From Apolygus lucorum (lineage: Eukaryota; Arthropoda; Insecta; Hemiptera; Miridae), in NCBI GenBank assembly GCA_009739505.2, contig CM019179.2, forward strand, positions 8,643,062 through 8,707,061: DNA of 64,000 nucleotides, read 5' to 3'. The notes below the pieces were generated by a model. That model worked only from the letters and a program-made list of their open reading frames with translations, had not been told where the DNA came from and made no database searches. A program made the translations under genes and the position numbers. The first letter of the stretch is position 1. Each line of letters begins with the position of its first letter. This document shows, one piece after another, positions 33,700-45,583 of the stretch.

Positions 33700-35084
33700 C
33701 ATAACCCAGATGCATTACTGATTAACGAAAATTCTGAACAATTGCGTAACCGTGAAATCTAGGAATAATAGGTAAAGTTTGAGTCTTATGACCTTTTCGA
33801 ATAATCCCACAAGAAAAACATTACATTTTACAGCCAATTCCGATATTTCACTATCTGACTGTTGAGTAAGCAGCAACCAATTATTAGCAGTACCAAAGTC
33901 TACAGTTTTTATTCATTATTTACATAAAACTTCCTTAGAATAAAACTTTTCAGTTAGTGGAAAATAATCAGCGTGCCCCACGCGACCTGCAAGACGGTAT
34001 TGCATTTTAAAATCAAAGGTTTGCATGAAGGACCACCAACGGTGAACTCGGGTATTCAAAATTTGATTTAACAATGAATTTTTGAGTGACACAAATACAA
34101 TCGGTAACTACTGAAAAGAAAATATCTTGCAACGTTGTTTTGTAATGCGTTTTTTTTTTTTTACTTCTGACCACAGCCGTTTTCTCAAAGTTTTAACTAT
34201 GGCATTTCTGTTCAGCACCACTATTTTTCTTGCTAAAATAAGCGACAACCCTAGACATACTATCGTATGCCTATCGATTGATAAGAATCCCTGATACTCC
34301 TATGCTACATACAACTCAACTGGTAAGGAAAGATCAAAAATAGTCAGAATGGGTCAAATATTTTACCCAAGTTTGACGTGCCTTTCCATGAGCGTCATTC
34401 CAAATCAATTTGCCTTTTGATGAAACAGTCGGTACAAAAGTGCAGCAGTATTCGAAAAATTTAGGGATGAAGGATCGAAAATACGAAGCCAGTCTCAGAA
34501 GTCGCCTTATGTCACTGTGAATGTTAGTGACAAAGCCACGAGAGCCTATATTTGCAAACTATTGGGGCATAATTCCCCATTTTGCACATTCTAGCCTAAA
34601 ACTCAACTTCCGTTACAACAAAACGGTATTTGGTGTGATTCAGGGACACTTTTGCTTGAATCAACACAACCAAACATGATTAAGCCTGGCCAATGCTTCA
34701 TTACAGTAGTGGTGGCAATCATGGGACAATCGAGAAATAATTACGACTCACTGGTGAGAAAGATCACCCAAACTGTCTAAAATAGCCTAATGTAAAGCAA
34801 AAGATGCGTTTTTAACCCCAAATGGACATACTAAAATTCCCATTGAGCTTCAGGGGTGATAACGCCATTCTATCAATAGAATCACACTGCATCTCTGTCT
34901 GATGCGACCCACTAGCAGTGTTTAACACGGAGTACAACTTAGATCCTACCAGCCTGTCAATCTGGTCCTGTATAAGAGGAAGAGATTGGTAAACTAAAAT
35001 TGAATTATCATTCAAAATCGATATTCGATGGCTAATCCCATCGAATGGTTCTTTTTTGGAACCAAAATAATAAGACTCACACAC
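33700..35084 (-). pseudogene. G0 reverse transcriptase / RNase H, multiply frameshifted
   Basis: 34812-35084 reads the start of a gypsy RT (LIQDQIDRLVGSKLYSVLN, then a degraded SGxHQ segment). About 34380-34520 holds the RT thumb region with the YFRSFIPKF motif. About 33965-34060 holds the end of RNase H (RVHRWWSFMQTFDF, then GHADYF). The catalytic xxDD box was not located. Frame changes between every piece preclude a product as assembled. Confidence 0.72.
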
Positions 35085-35721
35085 GGAGATTGATTATTCT
35101 CAATCAACTCACCCAGCGGCTTCTGACTCAGCCAGATGTTCCCATAAATATTGTTTTGGAATATTAGACATCGGCTTACGATTCACAATATTCCCAGGAT
35201 CTTTTAATTCAATTCTAAATTTAATATCCCTCAAACGAGTTTTTGGGAACCCTAAAGTGGAAAACTCAGAATATTTACCCAAAATACTGTATAGACTAAA
35301 TACTGTATAGTGTTAATTTTGTCTGATACTTCGGAATGAGCGGAAAGAAGATCAAAATCGTTTGCACTCAGCTCCAGGTTGCCTTATCGTCATATTGTTA
35401 GGTACTGATTTTAACTTCACTATCCACAAATGAGGAGCATTTGTCAATGTTCTCGTCAACAACAAATTGCTTGGGATTAATTTCAAAAATGTTGTCTTAG
35501 ATTCCAAAGAAGATTTTTCAGGTTCATACTTATTGTTTGATTTTCTTTTTCAATTACATGACAATTGCAAATCTAATAGTAGGTACCAATGTACAACTAT
35601 TATTTGAAAGTTTTACACTGACATTCTGTTCCAACAAATCTGATCCCAAAATTCTAGAATGGGGTATCTTTACACCTTCAACGTCGTGTAAATTCATTTC
35701 AAGATCTAGGGCAATCAACGG

Positions 35722-36120
35722 TCACATTGCTCAAGATCTGGTAGAGACGCCATCATTCTATTGAATGGCCGTCCCTTCAGCGAAACGTTTTCAATTACTA
35801 TTTTGCCATGAAACTTGTGGAATGAAGTGCGAGTAATCAGAATACTATCAGCACCCAAATCAAAACGAAATGGATAGATACTACCTGAGTAATTCAGTTG
35901 TCCGCTTGGAGTTCGTGAGCAGAGGTTACTCGTCGATCCTTGGCTCCTTCTGCGAGCCTGATGTTGAGGTCGTTAGCTCTGTGCAGCAAAATTCTGAATG
36001 GTCTGCGAAGGACCAGGATGAAGACTACCAAATCGAGCTTGCGGGCAATCTACCACATTCGTGACAAGTCGGTACTGCGATGTTCAGGGCAGATGGTGAA
36101 TTCTCGCCAAATTCCCTTTA
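35722..36120 (-). pseudogene. G0 protease and zinc-knuckle remnants
   Basis: Around 35835-35868 the minus strand reads FDLGADSILITRT, where a retroviral-type protease has D-T/S-G-A; Leu replaces Thr/Ser. Around 36040-36062 it reads CHECGRLP, the first half of a CCHC zinc knuckle. The order knuckle, protease, RT matches a gag-pol polyprotein. The frames are broken. Confidence 0.55.
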
Positions 36121-37346
36121 TGATGTTGATACCTGTAAGTGGAATTTTGTGCAGAATTAGGTCTTCGAATAACTGCTGGTTCACATGAGAAGTTGGGGGT
36201 TATCATGTGGATCATAAGGTTGTCTAGGATGAGAATTATTCAAATTATGGCTGATTTGTCAATCAGTAGAATAATCATGACCTTAACCTTCAATTTTTCT
36301 CTAGTGAATCTAAATTTTATCAATAATACGCAGTTTAATCAATTTAGTTTCGCTTCTAGCGAGAAGCACTAATTGCATCTTAGGTAGGTAGGTATTGGAC
36401 CTAACGAGACTCTACATTTAAAATTCTGATTTCTAAATCCTAAAATTCCAATTTTCTAATGGCAATTTAGAAGCAACATCAAATAGAACAATACCTAGCA
36501 GAAATCTCTTTGAGACAATGTTGCACAATAAAATTGTTGACAGCTGTCGAAATGGGAGAAAGCCAAGTAAGGAACAAACAATGAATAAAGTTCAAATCCA
36601 GAACAGGGATTTTCATGCGTTATTACGTCAATTTTATTTATCCCTCGAACGAACGTCAAAGTTGGAATGATCGGGAGAAAATTATGGAGGTGTCAACAAA
36701 TAATTTAACTAAAATGGATTAATTTTCGTGATCAAATTACCTACCAATAACAGATTAATGTGAAAATGTTATTTTGCGCTTGCAAAGCCCTGAATGGCAC
36801 CAGCAATACCTACTTTATCAATTTTAAGTAAACTCATAGGTAATGCGAACTAGAGGAGAAGGTTTCCCTGATGCTAATCAATTTTAAATTATAATCATCC
36901 TCATTCGACCTAATGATATTCTGAGTAAAATCAGTATGTGTTGTGGAATGTGAATGGTGAATGAAACTCTACACGGAACAACAAATGCAACCCCCATTGC
37001 CACCGTTATACTAACTGTAAACAGCAAACCGTTATAAAATATGGCGGAAGTAACACGTATAAAACGTAACTGACACCACGTGTCTATGTTTACCCAAAAC
37101 TTGGCAACATAAATTACGAAACTAGGTAGGTAATCAATTACAAGTAAGAAAATACTGGAAGATATCGCAATTTTCGCGAATCTATCCTACAAGAAATGGA
37201 CTCACCCAGGTTCTGTAGTTTCCTTGAGCTGATTGTCGAATTTCCCAAATGACGAGAAAATCGCCTGTTTCTTGCCACAATGCTGCGATCTGAAGGATGT
37301 TCATCTTCGACTCCGTTCTTCATCGGTTCCTCGAGTCCAATTCTGA

Positions 37347-37779
37347 TGTCAAAAAGAGGAGGACACCCTAGATGTTCTGTGAGCGTGGTAGAACCGTGGA
37401 TAAAGAACAAAAAACGAAGACAGATGGGACCATTATAATGACACTTCTTGACAGCTACAAACGAACATATGACATTGACGGTATTAACCAAACTAATGTT
37501 AATTCGACAATTGACGCGAGGAAAGCTACTACTTAGTCCATGCCATAAACCAGAAAGGTAACGTCCGATCCAGACAAACATCCGAGTAGAGTGAGGAGTG
37601 CGCGGGAAGCCTTCGTCTTCTTCGCCTTCAAGTGGTGACAGCCAGAGGGTATTCTGTGCTGTCATTGGAGTTGTTCCTTGCATGCGACTCTAGCTGTCAA
37701 CGCGGCAACATGTTCCACATCAATGTCAATTTCCCGCTTCAGTTTGAATAACGTACGAGGCTCAATTGGCTAGCCGACA
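37347..37779 (-). repeat. LTR (5') of gypsy element G0
   Basis: 433 bp matching 29889-30328, with most differences being single-base length changes in short homopolymers. It ends four bases before the N gap, so the outer target duplication cannot be verified (TATA versus CATA). Confidence 0.85.
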
Positions 37780-37783
37780 TATA

Positions 37784-37883
37784 NNNNNNNNNNNNNNNNN
37801 NNNNNNNNNNNNNNNNNNNNNNNNNNNNNNNNNNNNNNNNNNNNNNNNNNNNNNNNNNNNNNNNNNNNNNNNNNNNNNNNNNN
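37784..37883. other. Assembly gap, 100 N
   Basis: A placeholder gap between the G0 LTR and a palindromic element. Confidence 0.99.
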
Positions 37884-38696
37884 GCAAAATTTCACGAGTT
37901 TTAGACTCCTCAGCCGATTTTTTTTGGTTGTGCACAATCCGTCCAGTGAGCGCACAAACATGCGCAACCGCTGGATTGTGCCAAAATTGGGATGAAGGTA
38001 GACCCCAAGTGTGACACAAGTTTGTTCATTAATTTTCGACGCTGAATCACGTGGTGGTATGTATTTTTGGATATACTGGAATGTTTCGAAACGGCGGCCG
38101 AAAGTAGGTGGTTTTAACTTGAAAATCGCTCTTTTTCCGTCCTTATGAGTTACGACGCAATTTTAATAAGTTAAGTAGTAATTTAAGGGTAGAGCTAGCC
38201 ACCTGAACTAATATAAAATTGGATCGTAACTCATAAGGATGGAAAAAGAGCGATTTTCTAGTTAAAACCACCTACTTTTCGGCCGCCGTTTCGAAAAATT
38301 CCAGTTAAATCCATAAATGCATACCACCACGTGATTCAGCGTCGAAAATTAATGAATAAACATGTATCACACTTGGGGTATACATTCATCCCAATTTTGG
38401 CACAACCCAGGGGTTGTGCGCGCTTACTGGACGTGTGCAACCAAAAAAATTGGTTTGGGGGAATGAAATTTCTCATGAAAAAACTCATGGAAATTTTGCG
38501 TAGAATCCAAATCTGCAATAAAAAATAAGGGTTCCCATTTAAGATAACAGAGCGCACGATTGCGCACCGTGGTCATATTTGAGATCCTTGGGAAAAATCA
38601 TGACGATTCAAAAAAAACTTTTTTTTACCACTATCTTGACTATTTTAGCAGGGGGGGGGGGGGGGCAACTCGTGCGACACCCTGTATTTTGAACAA
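37884..38696. mobile_element. Palindromic element cut by the gap
   Basis: The left arm (37884-about 38155) and right arm (about 38220-38500) are imperfect reverse complements. Shared blocks include CACGTGGTGGTATG, GAAACGGCGGCCGAAA and AAAATCGCTCTTTTTCC. The right side continues to a probable terminus ACACCCTGTA at about 38687-38696, preceded by a G run (38650-38665). The left terminus is lost in the gap. No ORF with a known domain is present. Confidence 0.7.
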
Positions 38697-39440
38697 TTCA
38701 CTCTTCGGGTGATTCTTTTTTATGCGCATAACCCTTGGGGGCGCTCAAAGATGCTCCTGAGTGAGCTCAATTTTTGATGTGTGCTCACCTCGAGTGTGGC
38801 ACATGGTTTTGCCCTACTTTTGGACCCTAAATCACGTGGTGGTGGCAGTTTTCCGGTTGAAATCAATTCAATCTTGAACAAAACAAAATCGTGGTGTAAC
38901 CAAAAAAATATTTTTTCTTAATGTTAAGTACTAAATTTTTTTCGTAAATTTCAACATTCTATTTAGAGAAGTGATTGGGTTATGTTTATGAAATTTTTAA
39001 ATGGTCAAAGCTTGAAAAAGTGGGGTTTAGTTTTTTATAAATCCGTTTTACTAGTGAAAAATTCTAGTTAGGTACATGCGTTATTTGCACTATTTTCTTC
39101 AAATTGATCCAAACCGAATAACTTATATTACCTCGTAATTCATTGTTAAAAACTGGTGCAAAACGTGTACCACACTTGAGGGCTGCTCACAACCCAAATT
39201 TCGAGCTATCTCAGGAATTTTTAACTTGTGGCGCTCTTTTTGTGAGTTGCGCGCGATGAAATTAATGATTTGATGTAGGACCCTAATTTGTAATGAGAAA
39301 AGAAATGAGGGTTCCCTCTTGAAAATACAAAGATTGCTCGTGAAGCGCGAAATTGTGATATTTGAATTTCTAATTAGAAATCATTTAAAGGTTTTCTCTA
39401 CCCGTTCATACAACGGAAATGGAGAAGTTGGTTCATCCAT
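38697..39440. repeat. Diverged relative of the preceding palindrome
   Basis: Blocks such as AATCACGTGGTGGT (about 38830) and CGTGTACCACACTTGAGGG (about 39163) echo the palindrome at 37884-38500 in both orientations. They suggest an older copy of the same family. Confidence 0.4.
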
Positions 39441-41596
39441 TGCCTGACACCCTGAAGTCCCTTTCGTGAAAATTCCAACTTTTTGTTGGAAATCCAGAAA
39501 GCTTAAAATGGGATCCCATGAATATGAGCTCTACTATGATAATCTAAACATCCTTCTACTGTTGAGCCGTAGTTTCCAACTATTTCTTGACTGTTTTATT
39601 TATGTATTTAAATAGGTAGGTGCATACAACAAAGGTTCGCTGCTTATAAGTAAACTTACAATACTCTACACCTCTTTTGAGAGCTTCCCATCGAAATTCT
39701 CCTAATTACCAGCCATTAATGATCAATGGTAGGTAAATGGTTATTAGTTAACAGATCAATCCCCCCCCCCCATCATTACTTACAATACTCCTATGTTGTT
39801 TTTCCCTATCGGTTGGGAAATGCGGCTTATAAATTTGTTTTGATGTGAGGAATTCTCATGGGTGAAATAATTCAACTTCCGCAGATACCCGTTTTTTCTG
39901 TTTTGAAATACAAATTAACCCTAAACATTTCACTGTTAGTAAGCGAAGTAGTCATGAGAATTCCTCTTTATTTCCATTTCATATTCTGAATTTTTCTGAC
40001 TGGTGGTTTAGGTGCTATGGGCACTGAAAAAAGTAGCTTTGAATAATCTTGTGTTTCAGTGCCCACAGTGATGTCACCCTTTATGCATTTCATAATTGAT
40101 AGCGTTCGATCTTATTTAGAAATCAATGTTCATCGGTTTGTATATCATTGTGATCAGCAAGTTCCAGGGTAGGTTTCTATCGATAATTGATTTCGCACTC
40201 ACTTCTTGCATCGTGAACGAAACTGTCTGTTGAGGGGGTCTCAGTCAGTTAATAAACGGGGTTTCCCACTTTTCTCTGGTAATTATTGGTCGATTTTGAC
40301 GATTCCTGCGGCAATCATTTAGTTTTTCAATTCCCTGGGTAGATGCACTAATAAATTTCTACAATCCTTTAAAATTTCATATTTAGGTTTACTTATTTTA
40401 CTTTTGGAACTAAACAAGTGCATGAGTGTAGATCTGTAGATATTATAAAAATTAGAAGAATGTCAGAAGAAACTTGAAAGTTGGATGATATTATTTCCTG
40501 AGAAAACTTTGGTGAAAACTGACCAGCTTGAGATGGGGGAGGCACTGGAGGTGGTGGTTGGCAATGTTGCTCCTTTTGAGGGGGGAGGGGGACCGAGCGC
40601 CGGTTCGTAAGAAATTAGACTAACCCCCAATGAGGAAGGAACGGCGACCGACAGAGACCACTCTAAGGACAACCTTGGTCATGATAAAAGAAGCGAATCT
40701 GTAAAATCTATTATCGACAGAAACCTCCCCTGAAACTTTCTGACCACAATGGTGGAACCCCCACAAAATCGATTCTGCTTTGTGTCTGTCCATGGGGAAC
40801 ATATGTAACCCGATTTTTATTTATGATATAACACAAACTATTCAACTCAAAGTACCTACTACGTACTCGTAGTTTTATCATTCACTGCTTCTGAATCAGT
40901 AGTATCCTTTCTTCTTTTTTCTCTGCTGGTTCCCAAATATTCTCATTTAAATTCACTTGTTACTTGAAATGTTTGCTTTGAAATTTTACTGCTAAGTCAG
41001 AATTGCATTAAGATGGAGCTTTGAATCTAATTATGTCATCAAATAGTTGCCTTACTGAGTTTTTAGGGTAGGAATATATATTAATCGTTATATAGAACAT
41101 CAAATTTAATAGTTAACGTCTTTCAGTGAGAATCACCTTGCGGCTGATGGAAAGAAGTGATCTTCAAAACTACCTACGCGACCTTCCTGCACGTCTGATG
41201 TGATCTTCTCTTATCATTCAGGTTGGTACATGATCTGCCATGTCAAATTAAAGCAACCTAGCTACCATTTTTGTGGTTCTTGATATTAGCGGTTGGCTTG
41301 TGAGAAGTAAAGCTCATTACATGTTCACATGCTCATAGCGTCATCTTCAATATGATTCAAAATATGGGTGTGACTGTGAGCTTTATGGGTCAGAAGGAAA
41401 CTGATCCAAACCACAAGACGTGAAATGACTCATGACAGGTGACAAAGTAGACATATCGTTGTCCAAATGCAGGCTACAGATGCGAAATGACACAAGAGAA
41501 GACTGATGCGCATGAGATGCCAAAAAATTAAATATACTTAGTTAACCGCAAAAAACTTGTAAACGAATGAGTTTTCATATTACTTTTTTTTACTTG
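39441..41596. other. No gene recognised
   Basis: It contains a C run (about 39762-39771) and a G/A-rich stretch near 40580. ORFs are short (for example - 40463-40672) and lack domains. No repeat shared with the rest of the window was noticed. Confidence 0.4.
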
Positions 41597-41717
41597 TTTT
41601 ATTGCAACAAATCACCATTTATAATCACAATTTTTCTGATACATAGTTGGTGTACGTTAAGAGAACTAAGGTACTTCACTTAGTTCTTATTGTCCTGAAA
41701 TTTGCACTTTATGATGC

Positions 41718-42026
41718 TCACACGAAGTGAATTAGACCGCGTGGCTTGGTTTTCTTAAGTCTTCTAAGGAGATCATCTGTGTTGAGTAGCTGGACGGCAC
41801 CCTCATTTACATGATCTTGGAGCCTCCAAAGGTGATTCATGACTTTGCCCTTATTGACAGATTCAATCTGGAGCTCGTAGTAAAGTATGTCATTTCTAAA
41901 GTATCTGTATGCAGCATCGCAGGACATTATTCTGGTAGCGCTGAATTTGTCTCGGTTGCTCTGGGCCGTGCACCCCCACAGATGTGATGTTGTGTGTATC
42001 GACCCACGGTATGAGGAAACAGTCAA
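41718..42026 (-). CDS. Unrecognised ORF, possible 3' exon of a host gene
   Basis: 102 codons on the minus strand, ending in KKTKPRGLIHFV and a TGA. The composition is protein-like (mixed charged and hydrophobic residues, predicted helical middle part NDILYYELQIESVNKGKVM). No family is recognised. Downstream on the same strand is AATAAA (about 41599-41604), roughly 115 bases after the stop, followed by an A-rich stretch, as at an mRNA end or retrocopy. Its 5' side abuts a TIR element at 42024, so the listed start (TTG) is only the limit of the open frame. Confidence 0.4.
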   Translation of the reverse strand: MTVSSYRGSIHTTSHLWGCTAQSNRDKFSATRIMSCDAAYRYFRNDILYYELQIESVNKGKVMNHLWRLQDHVNEGAVQLLNTDDLLRRLKKTKPRGLIHFV

Positions 42027-42410
42027 CTATCGGGACTGGGGTCATCCAGAAAAACGCCGTTATCGCCTGGCTTTCGGAAAATATATTTCCTTCATCAGGG
42101 CCTGAAAAATACAATTAACAAACTCTGGCAATAAAAGCTGGACGCAAACTAATCTTACACTAGTCAAAACAAAGTTGAAGCAAATTCTCCTACCGAGGCC
42201 AATTCAGGCATACAATTTTGTTCATAATAAATCAAAACGGATGCTTAAACTTAAAAAACAAACAGTTAGCTCACACAATGGCAGTCATACATGAGAAGAG
42301 GGCGCCTACCACCCTACTCTTGGCTTAAATTTGTCAGGCCCTGATGAAAAAAATATATTTTCCGAAAGCTAGGCGATAACGACGTTTTTCTGGATGACCC
42401 CAGTCCCAAT
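42024..42410. mobile_element. TIR element with ~80-bp inverted repeats
   Basis: 42028-42108 and 42325-42408 are reverse complements with about 90 percent identity. They share GGGACTGGGGTCATCCAG at the outside and CATCAGGGCCTGA at the inside, around a spacer of about 215 bp. No target duplication is clear, and no coding is present. Confidence 0.75.
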
Positions 42411-42412
42411 AA

Positions 42413-42839
42413 TGAGGTATTTCAGTCAATTAAATAAGGAGATATAACGGTAATCGGTCTTTTCGTCGAGAAAATATTTTGAAGAAATTAGGGAAGCTAT
42501 AAAAGTTGAAGATTTGAACGATGGCAGATGGGTCTGACGTATCAAGTTGCTCGCCTTGAAAAAAGTATCCATGCACAGAGAAAACCCTTTCCTGAGGGTA
42601 ACCTAGGTAACCTCCCTGAGAATCTCTTAGATACTACAAAATACTACACACACAAACACGCGGCGTGTGCGTTCAGGGAGGCCCACCTTTTTATCAAACG
42701 TATGATCTCTTTGATTAATTTTTCAACCACACATGTTATTGTAACATTGGGCAAAAAGTTGGAGTATATGGGTTTTCAATGGTGCTGAATCCAAATTTGG
42801 TGCCACAAACCTGAATTTCCCACCCACCGAAATACCCCA
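42413..42839. mobile_element. Family D MITE, copy 2
   Basis: The ends are TGAGGTATTTC (one change from copy 1) and GAAATACCCCA. It shares the interior CACACGCGGCGT, TGATCTCTTTGATTAATTTTT and GTGCTGAATCCAAATTTG blocks. It begins two bases after the TIR element at 42024-42410. Confidence 0.82.
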
Positions 42840-43422
42840 TTGACAGTTGGCTGCCGGGGAGGGGGGGGCAGGTAAGTACAAAAATTGGAATTTTACAGGA
42901 AGGCATATTAAAATTTCAAGTGTTATTCCCAATTCGGGAATCCACAATATTTGATACTTAACCCTGCCATTTTTCACGAAAGTATCCTAAAACCGAAATG
43001 ATAGCTCGAACTGCCCCTCAAATTACATCTTAATGGTAAATTCAATGGTTTTTCGAGTTGTCGAGTTACCTGGTTACGTGCAGTCTAATTTCCATACTTA
43101 CTTGGTTACGAGCAACCAAATTTTCAGACTTACCTGCTCACCCACCATAAGAAAACCTACTTGCCTGGTTAAGCACAATTTAGTACACTGGGAAAAAGTA
43201 GGTAAACTCAGTTACCGGTCTGTTCTCGAAACAGAAATTTCGGGAATGAGAGTTATCCGAATAATCACTAACGCCCCAGCCAATAGGAAGCATGGTAGAC
43301 TTACGCTGATACTCGCAAACGAAAGCTGACACAAAATAACGCCTACAGTGAAGATATCTCGATTTTCACCAAAAAACGACTTGTCTGGTCCCCCCCCCCC
43401 CCCCCGTCCCTCCGCGAGCCAG
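42840..43422. other. No gene recognised
   Basis: It contains a G run (about 42859-42868) and a C run (about 43390-43405). ACTTACCTGGTTACG-like strings recur loosely around 43070-43180. No gene was found. Confidence 0.4.
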
Positions 43423-43680
43423 AGATGGGCGAATTCTTATTCATAAATACGATTATGAATACAAATCATATCTGCGATTTTATGATTATGAATACGAATA
43501 CAGGTATGAATACAAATACAAATACAATCGTATTCACACTTTGAATACGATTTTCCCCCGTATTCGTATTTTGAATGCGATTTTATGATTTTTTCTATGA
43601 TTTCCCTAAAAATCGATTTTTTAAAACAATTTTCCCTGAAAATAATATTTTTTTTAAAATGATTTCTCCCGAACAATGGA
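43423..43680. mobile_element. Possible hAT-like terminus with GAATACGA repeats
   Basis: CAGAGATGGGCGAATTC at 43423 resembles hAT-type TIRs. It is followed by dense GAATACGA/TCGTATTC repeats to about 43590. No matching right end was found, so this may be one end of a truncated element. Confidence 0.4.
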
Positions 43681-43692
43681 CATATTATTAGT

Positions 43693-43747
43693 ATTATTTT
43701 GGCAATGTTAGGTCATAAATTTTATGACCTAACATTGCCAAAATAAT
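43693..43747. repeat. Perfect 55-bp hairpin
   Basis: Arms 43693-43719 and 43721-43747 are exact reverse complements (27 bp) around a single T at 43720. The arms start ATTATTTTGGCAATG. Confidence 0.95.
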
Positions 43748-44498
43748 CAATAAAAATTTGAAACGCTCACCAATTCTTATAGGATTTTTCACGTAGAATC
43801 GGATGGGACCATCCCCAGGTTCATTGGCTTCACCTTGTTATCAAGAAAGGCTGGCACATAGTTGTTCCTTTTATTTGTGAAATCAAAATGCGCTGACTTT
43901 GTCTCATTCATTCTAGCTCTCCATCTCACTGTTCAATCATGATTGCGGGAGATAGAACAGTTTAGCTTGGTAACTGATTCACTGTTTGTTTCCTCAGTCG
44001 CCGTGATTGCAGTATCATCAGATAACGTAGCGAGGGTATTACCTCCAGTTTCTGGTAATTTACAAAATCTAAGTGCATTTTTATTATCATTCGAAGTGTC
44101 ATTATTATCTTAAATTAATTAATAATTTTGCATTAGCATTATTAACTTTCAGCCATGCACACTGAAATATCTAACGGAGTATAGTGTCACGTATTTCCTA
44201 GTTTTAACATCGTCATTCGGTCTTGTTGGACATCGTTTATAGACACCTAGTATGCATTCATGTTTCTGAAAAAACGAAAATTTTGTTTATAGTCCGATCA
44301 AATCAGGAATGTAGCTGGCTACATTACCTGTACTGGCGTAAGGAGGGGGAAATTGGTTGCTTGAGATGTGTAGATTTTTCACATAAATCAAGAGCTTTCC
44401 AATGAGTGGCGAAGATTTCTGTGCGATGAAAATTGCGGAAGTTCCATTTCCCTACCTACGGGTACGAGAAAATCGACCGAAATAGAAACGTTGAATTT
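43748..44498. other. No gene recognised
   Basis: AT-rich unique DNA. The ORF at 44223-44405 has no known domain. Confidence 0.4.
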
Positions 44499-44656
44499 TT
44501 GACATGGATATGTCTTAGTTCTGGGGTCATTCCAAAATTTTTGACACACAAAACAATTCAACAAAAAATTGCAACGTTTTGACATGGATATGTCTTAGTT
44601 CTGGGGGGTCATTCCAAAATTTTCGACACACAAAACAATGCAACGTTTTTTTTCTG
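44499..44656. repeat. 80-bp tandem duplication at the satellite edge
   Basis: GACATGGATATGTCTTAG begins two consecutive copies (about 44499 and 44581), each continuing through GTCATTCCAAAATTTT and GACACACAAAACAA. The same GACATGGATATGTCTTA opening is found in the palindrome at 47022-47086. Confidence 0.8.
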
Positions 44657-44660
44657 ATGC

Positions 44661-45290
44661 TGTTGAACGCAGGAAGCTGAAATTTGAGAGGCAGGGTCAA
44701 TGGAGAATGCTGAAGGTGCCTGAGTGGTCACTGATCAGCTGAGTGAGCTCCAAGGCCATTTCCTCTCCTGTTGAACGCAGGAACCTGAAATTTGAGAGGG
44801 CGGGTCAATGGAGAATGCTGAAGGCGCCTGAGTGGTCATTGATCAGCTGAGTGAGCTCCAAGGCCATTTCCTCTCCTGTTGAACGCAGGAAGCTGAAATT
44901 TGAGAGGCAGGGTCAATGGAGAATGCTGAAGGCGCCTGAGTGGTCACTGATCAGCTGAGTGAGCTCCAAGGCCATTTCCTCTCCTGTTGAACGCAGGAAG
45001 CTGAAATTTGAGAGGCAGGGTCAATGGAGAATGCTGAAGGCGCCTGAGTGCTCACTGATCAGCTGAGTGAGCTCCAAGGCCATTTCCTCTCCTGTTGAAC
45101 GCAGGAAGCTGACATTTGAGAGGCAGGGTCAATGGAGAATGCTGAAGGCGCCTGAGTGGTCACTGATCAGCTGAGTGAGCTCCAAGGCCATTTCCTCTCC
45201 TGTTGAACGCAGGAACCTGAAATTTGAGAGGGCGGGTCAATGGAGAATGCTGAAGGCGCCTGAGTGGTCATTGATCAGCTGAGTGAGCTC
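44661..45290. repeat. 108-bp satellite, six units
   Basis: TGTTGAACGCAGGA recurs at 44661, 44769, 44877, 44985, 45093 and 45201, an exact 108-bp period with few substitutions. Each unit contains AATGGAGAATGCTGAAGG, TGATCAGCTGAGTGAGCTC and CCATTTCCTCTCC. 108 is a multiple of three, but every frame I checked on the plus strand has a stop per unit, so it is not coding. Two further units lie at about 47400-47600. Confidence 0.95.
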
Positions 45291-45362
45291 ATCATTTAAA
45301 TTGCCATCGTAAGACATATCCATGTACAGATGTATCTGCATGCAGTGTAGATACTCGTTTTA

Positions 45363-45533
45363 ACACAGAATGTGTTTTTGCGATGACCTACCGAAAAAAA
45401 ATCGTCACGAAAAAGCGACAGAAAAAACATCTGGTGATATGTTTATTGGTTGTCATGTTAATGTCAACTCCACATTTATTATTGTTGTTTTTTATTTAAC
45501 GGATGACTAGTATCGCAAAAACACATTCTGTGT
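45363..45533. mobile_element. MITE inside the satellite, copy 1
   Basis: A near-perfect TIR of about 23 bp: AACACAGAATGTG at 45363 and CACATTCTGTGTT ending at 45533. The short satellite unit at 46021 lacks it and reads straight through the T run, acting as an empty site. The extra block extends about 88 bp past the TIR, ending in two GC hairpins (45584-45620). Confidence 0.75.
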
Positions 45534-45583
45534 TCCTATGATTTCATACAGAGTATGGAAAAAGAAATAAACCGGGGGTTGCA

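Larger units (their letters stand above)
29889..37779 (-). mobile_element. LTR retrotransposon G0 inserted in G1
   Basis: Two LTRs in direct orientation (440 and 433 bp) bound about 7 kb. Gypsy-type protein remains lie on the minus strand in the order zinc knuckle, protease, RT, RNase H, integrase (36.1 to 33.0 kb). About 2.7 kb follow the integrase without recognisable coding. The LTRs differ almost only by 1-2 base indels. The element lies between the intact G1 pol and a scaffold gap; the remaining 5' half of G1 is not seen on the other side. Confidence 0.8.

Noticed and set aside
44661..45290. CRISPR-like regular repeat
   Set aside because: Whole 108-bp units are near-identical with no variable spacers, and the context is eukaryotic satellite DNA.
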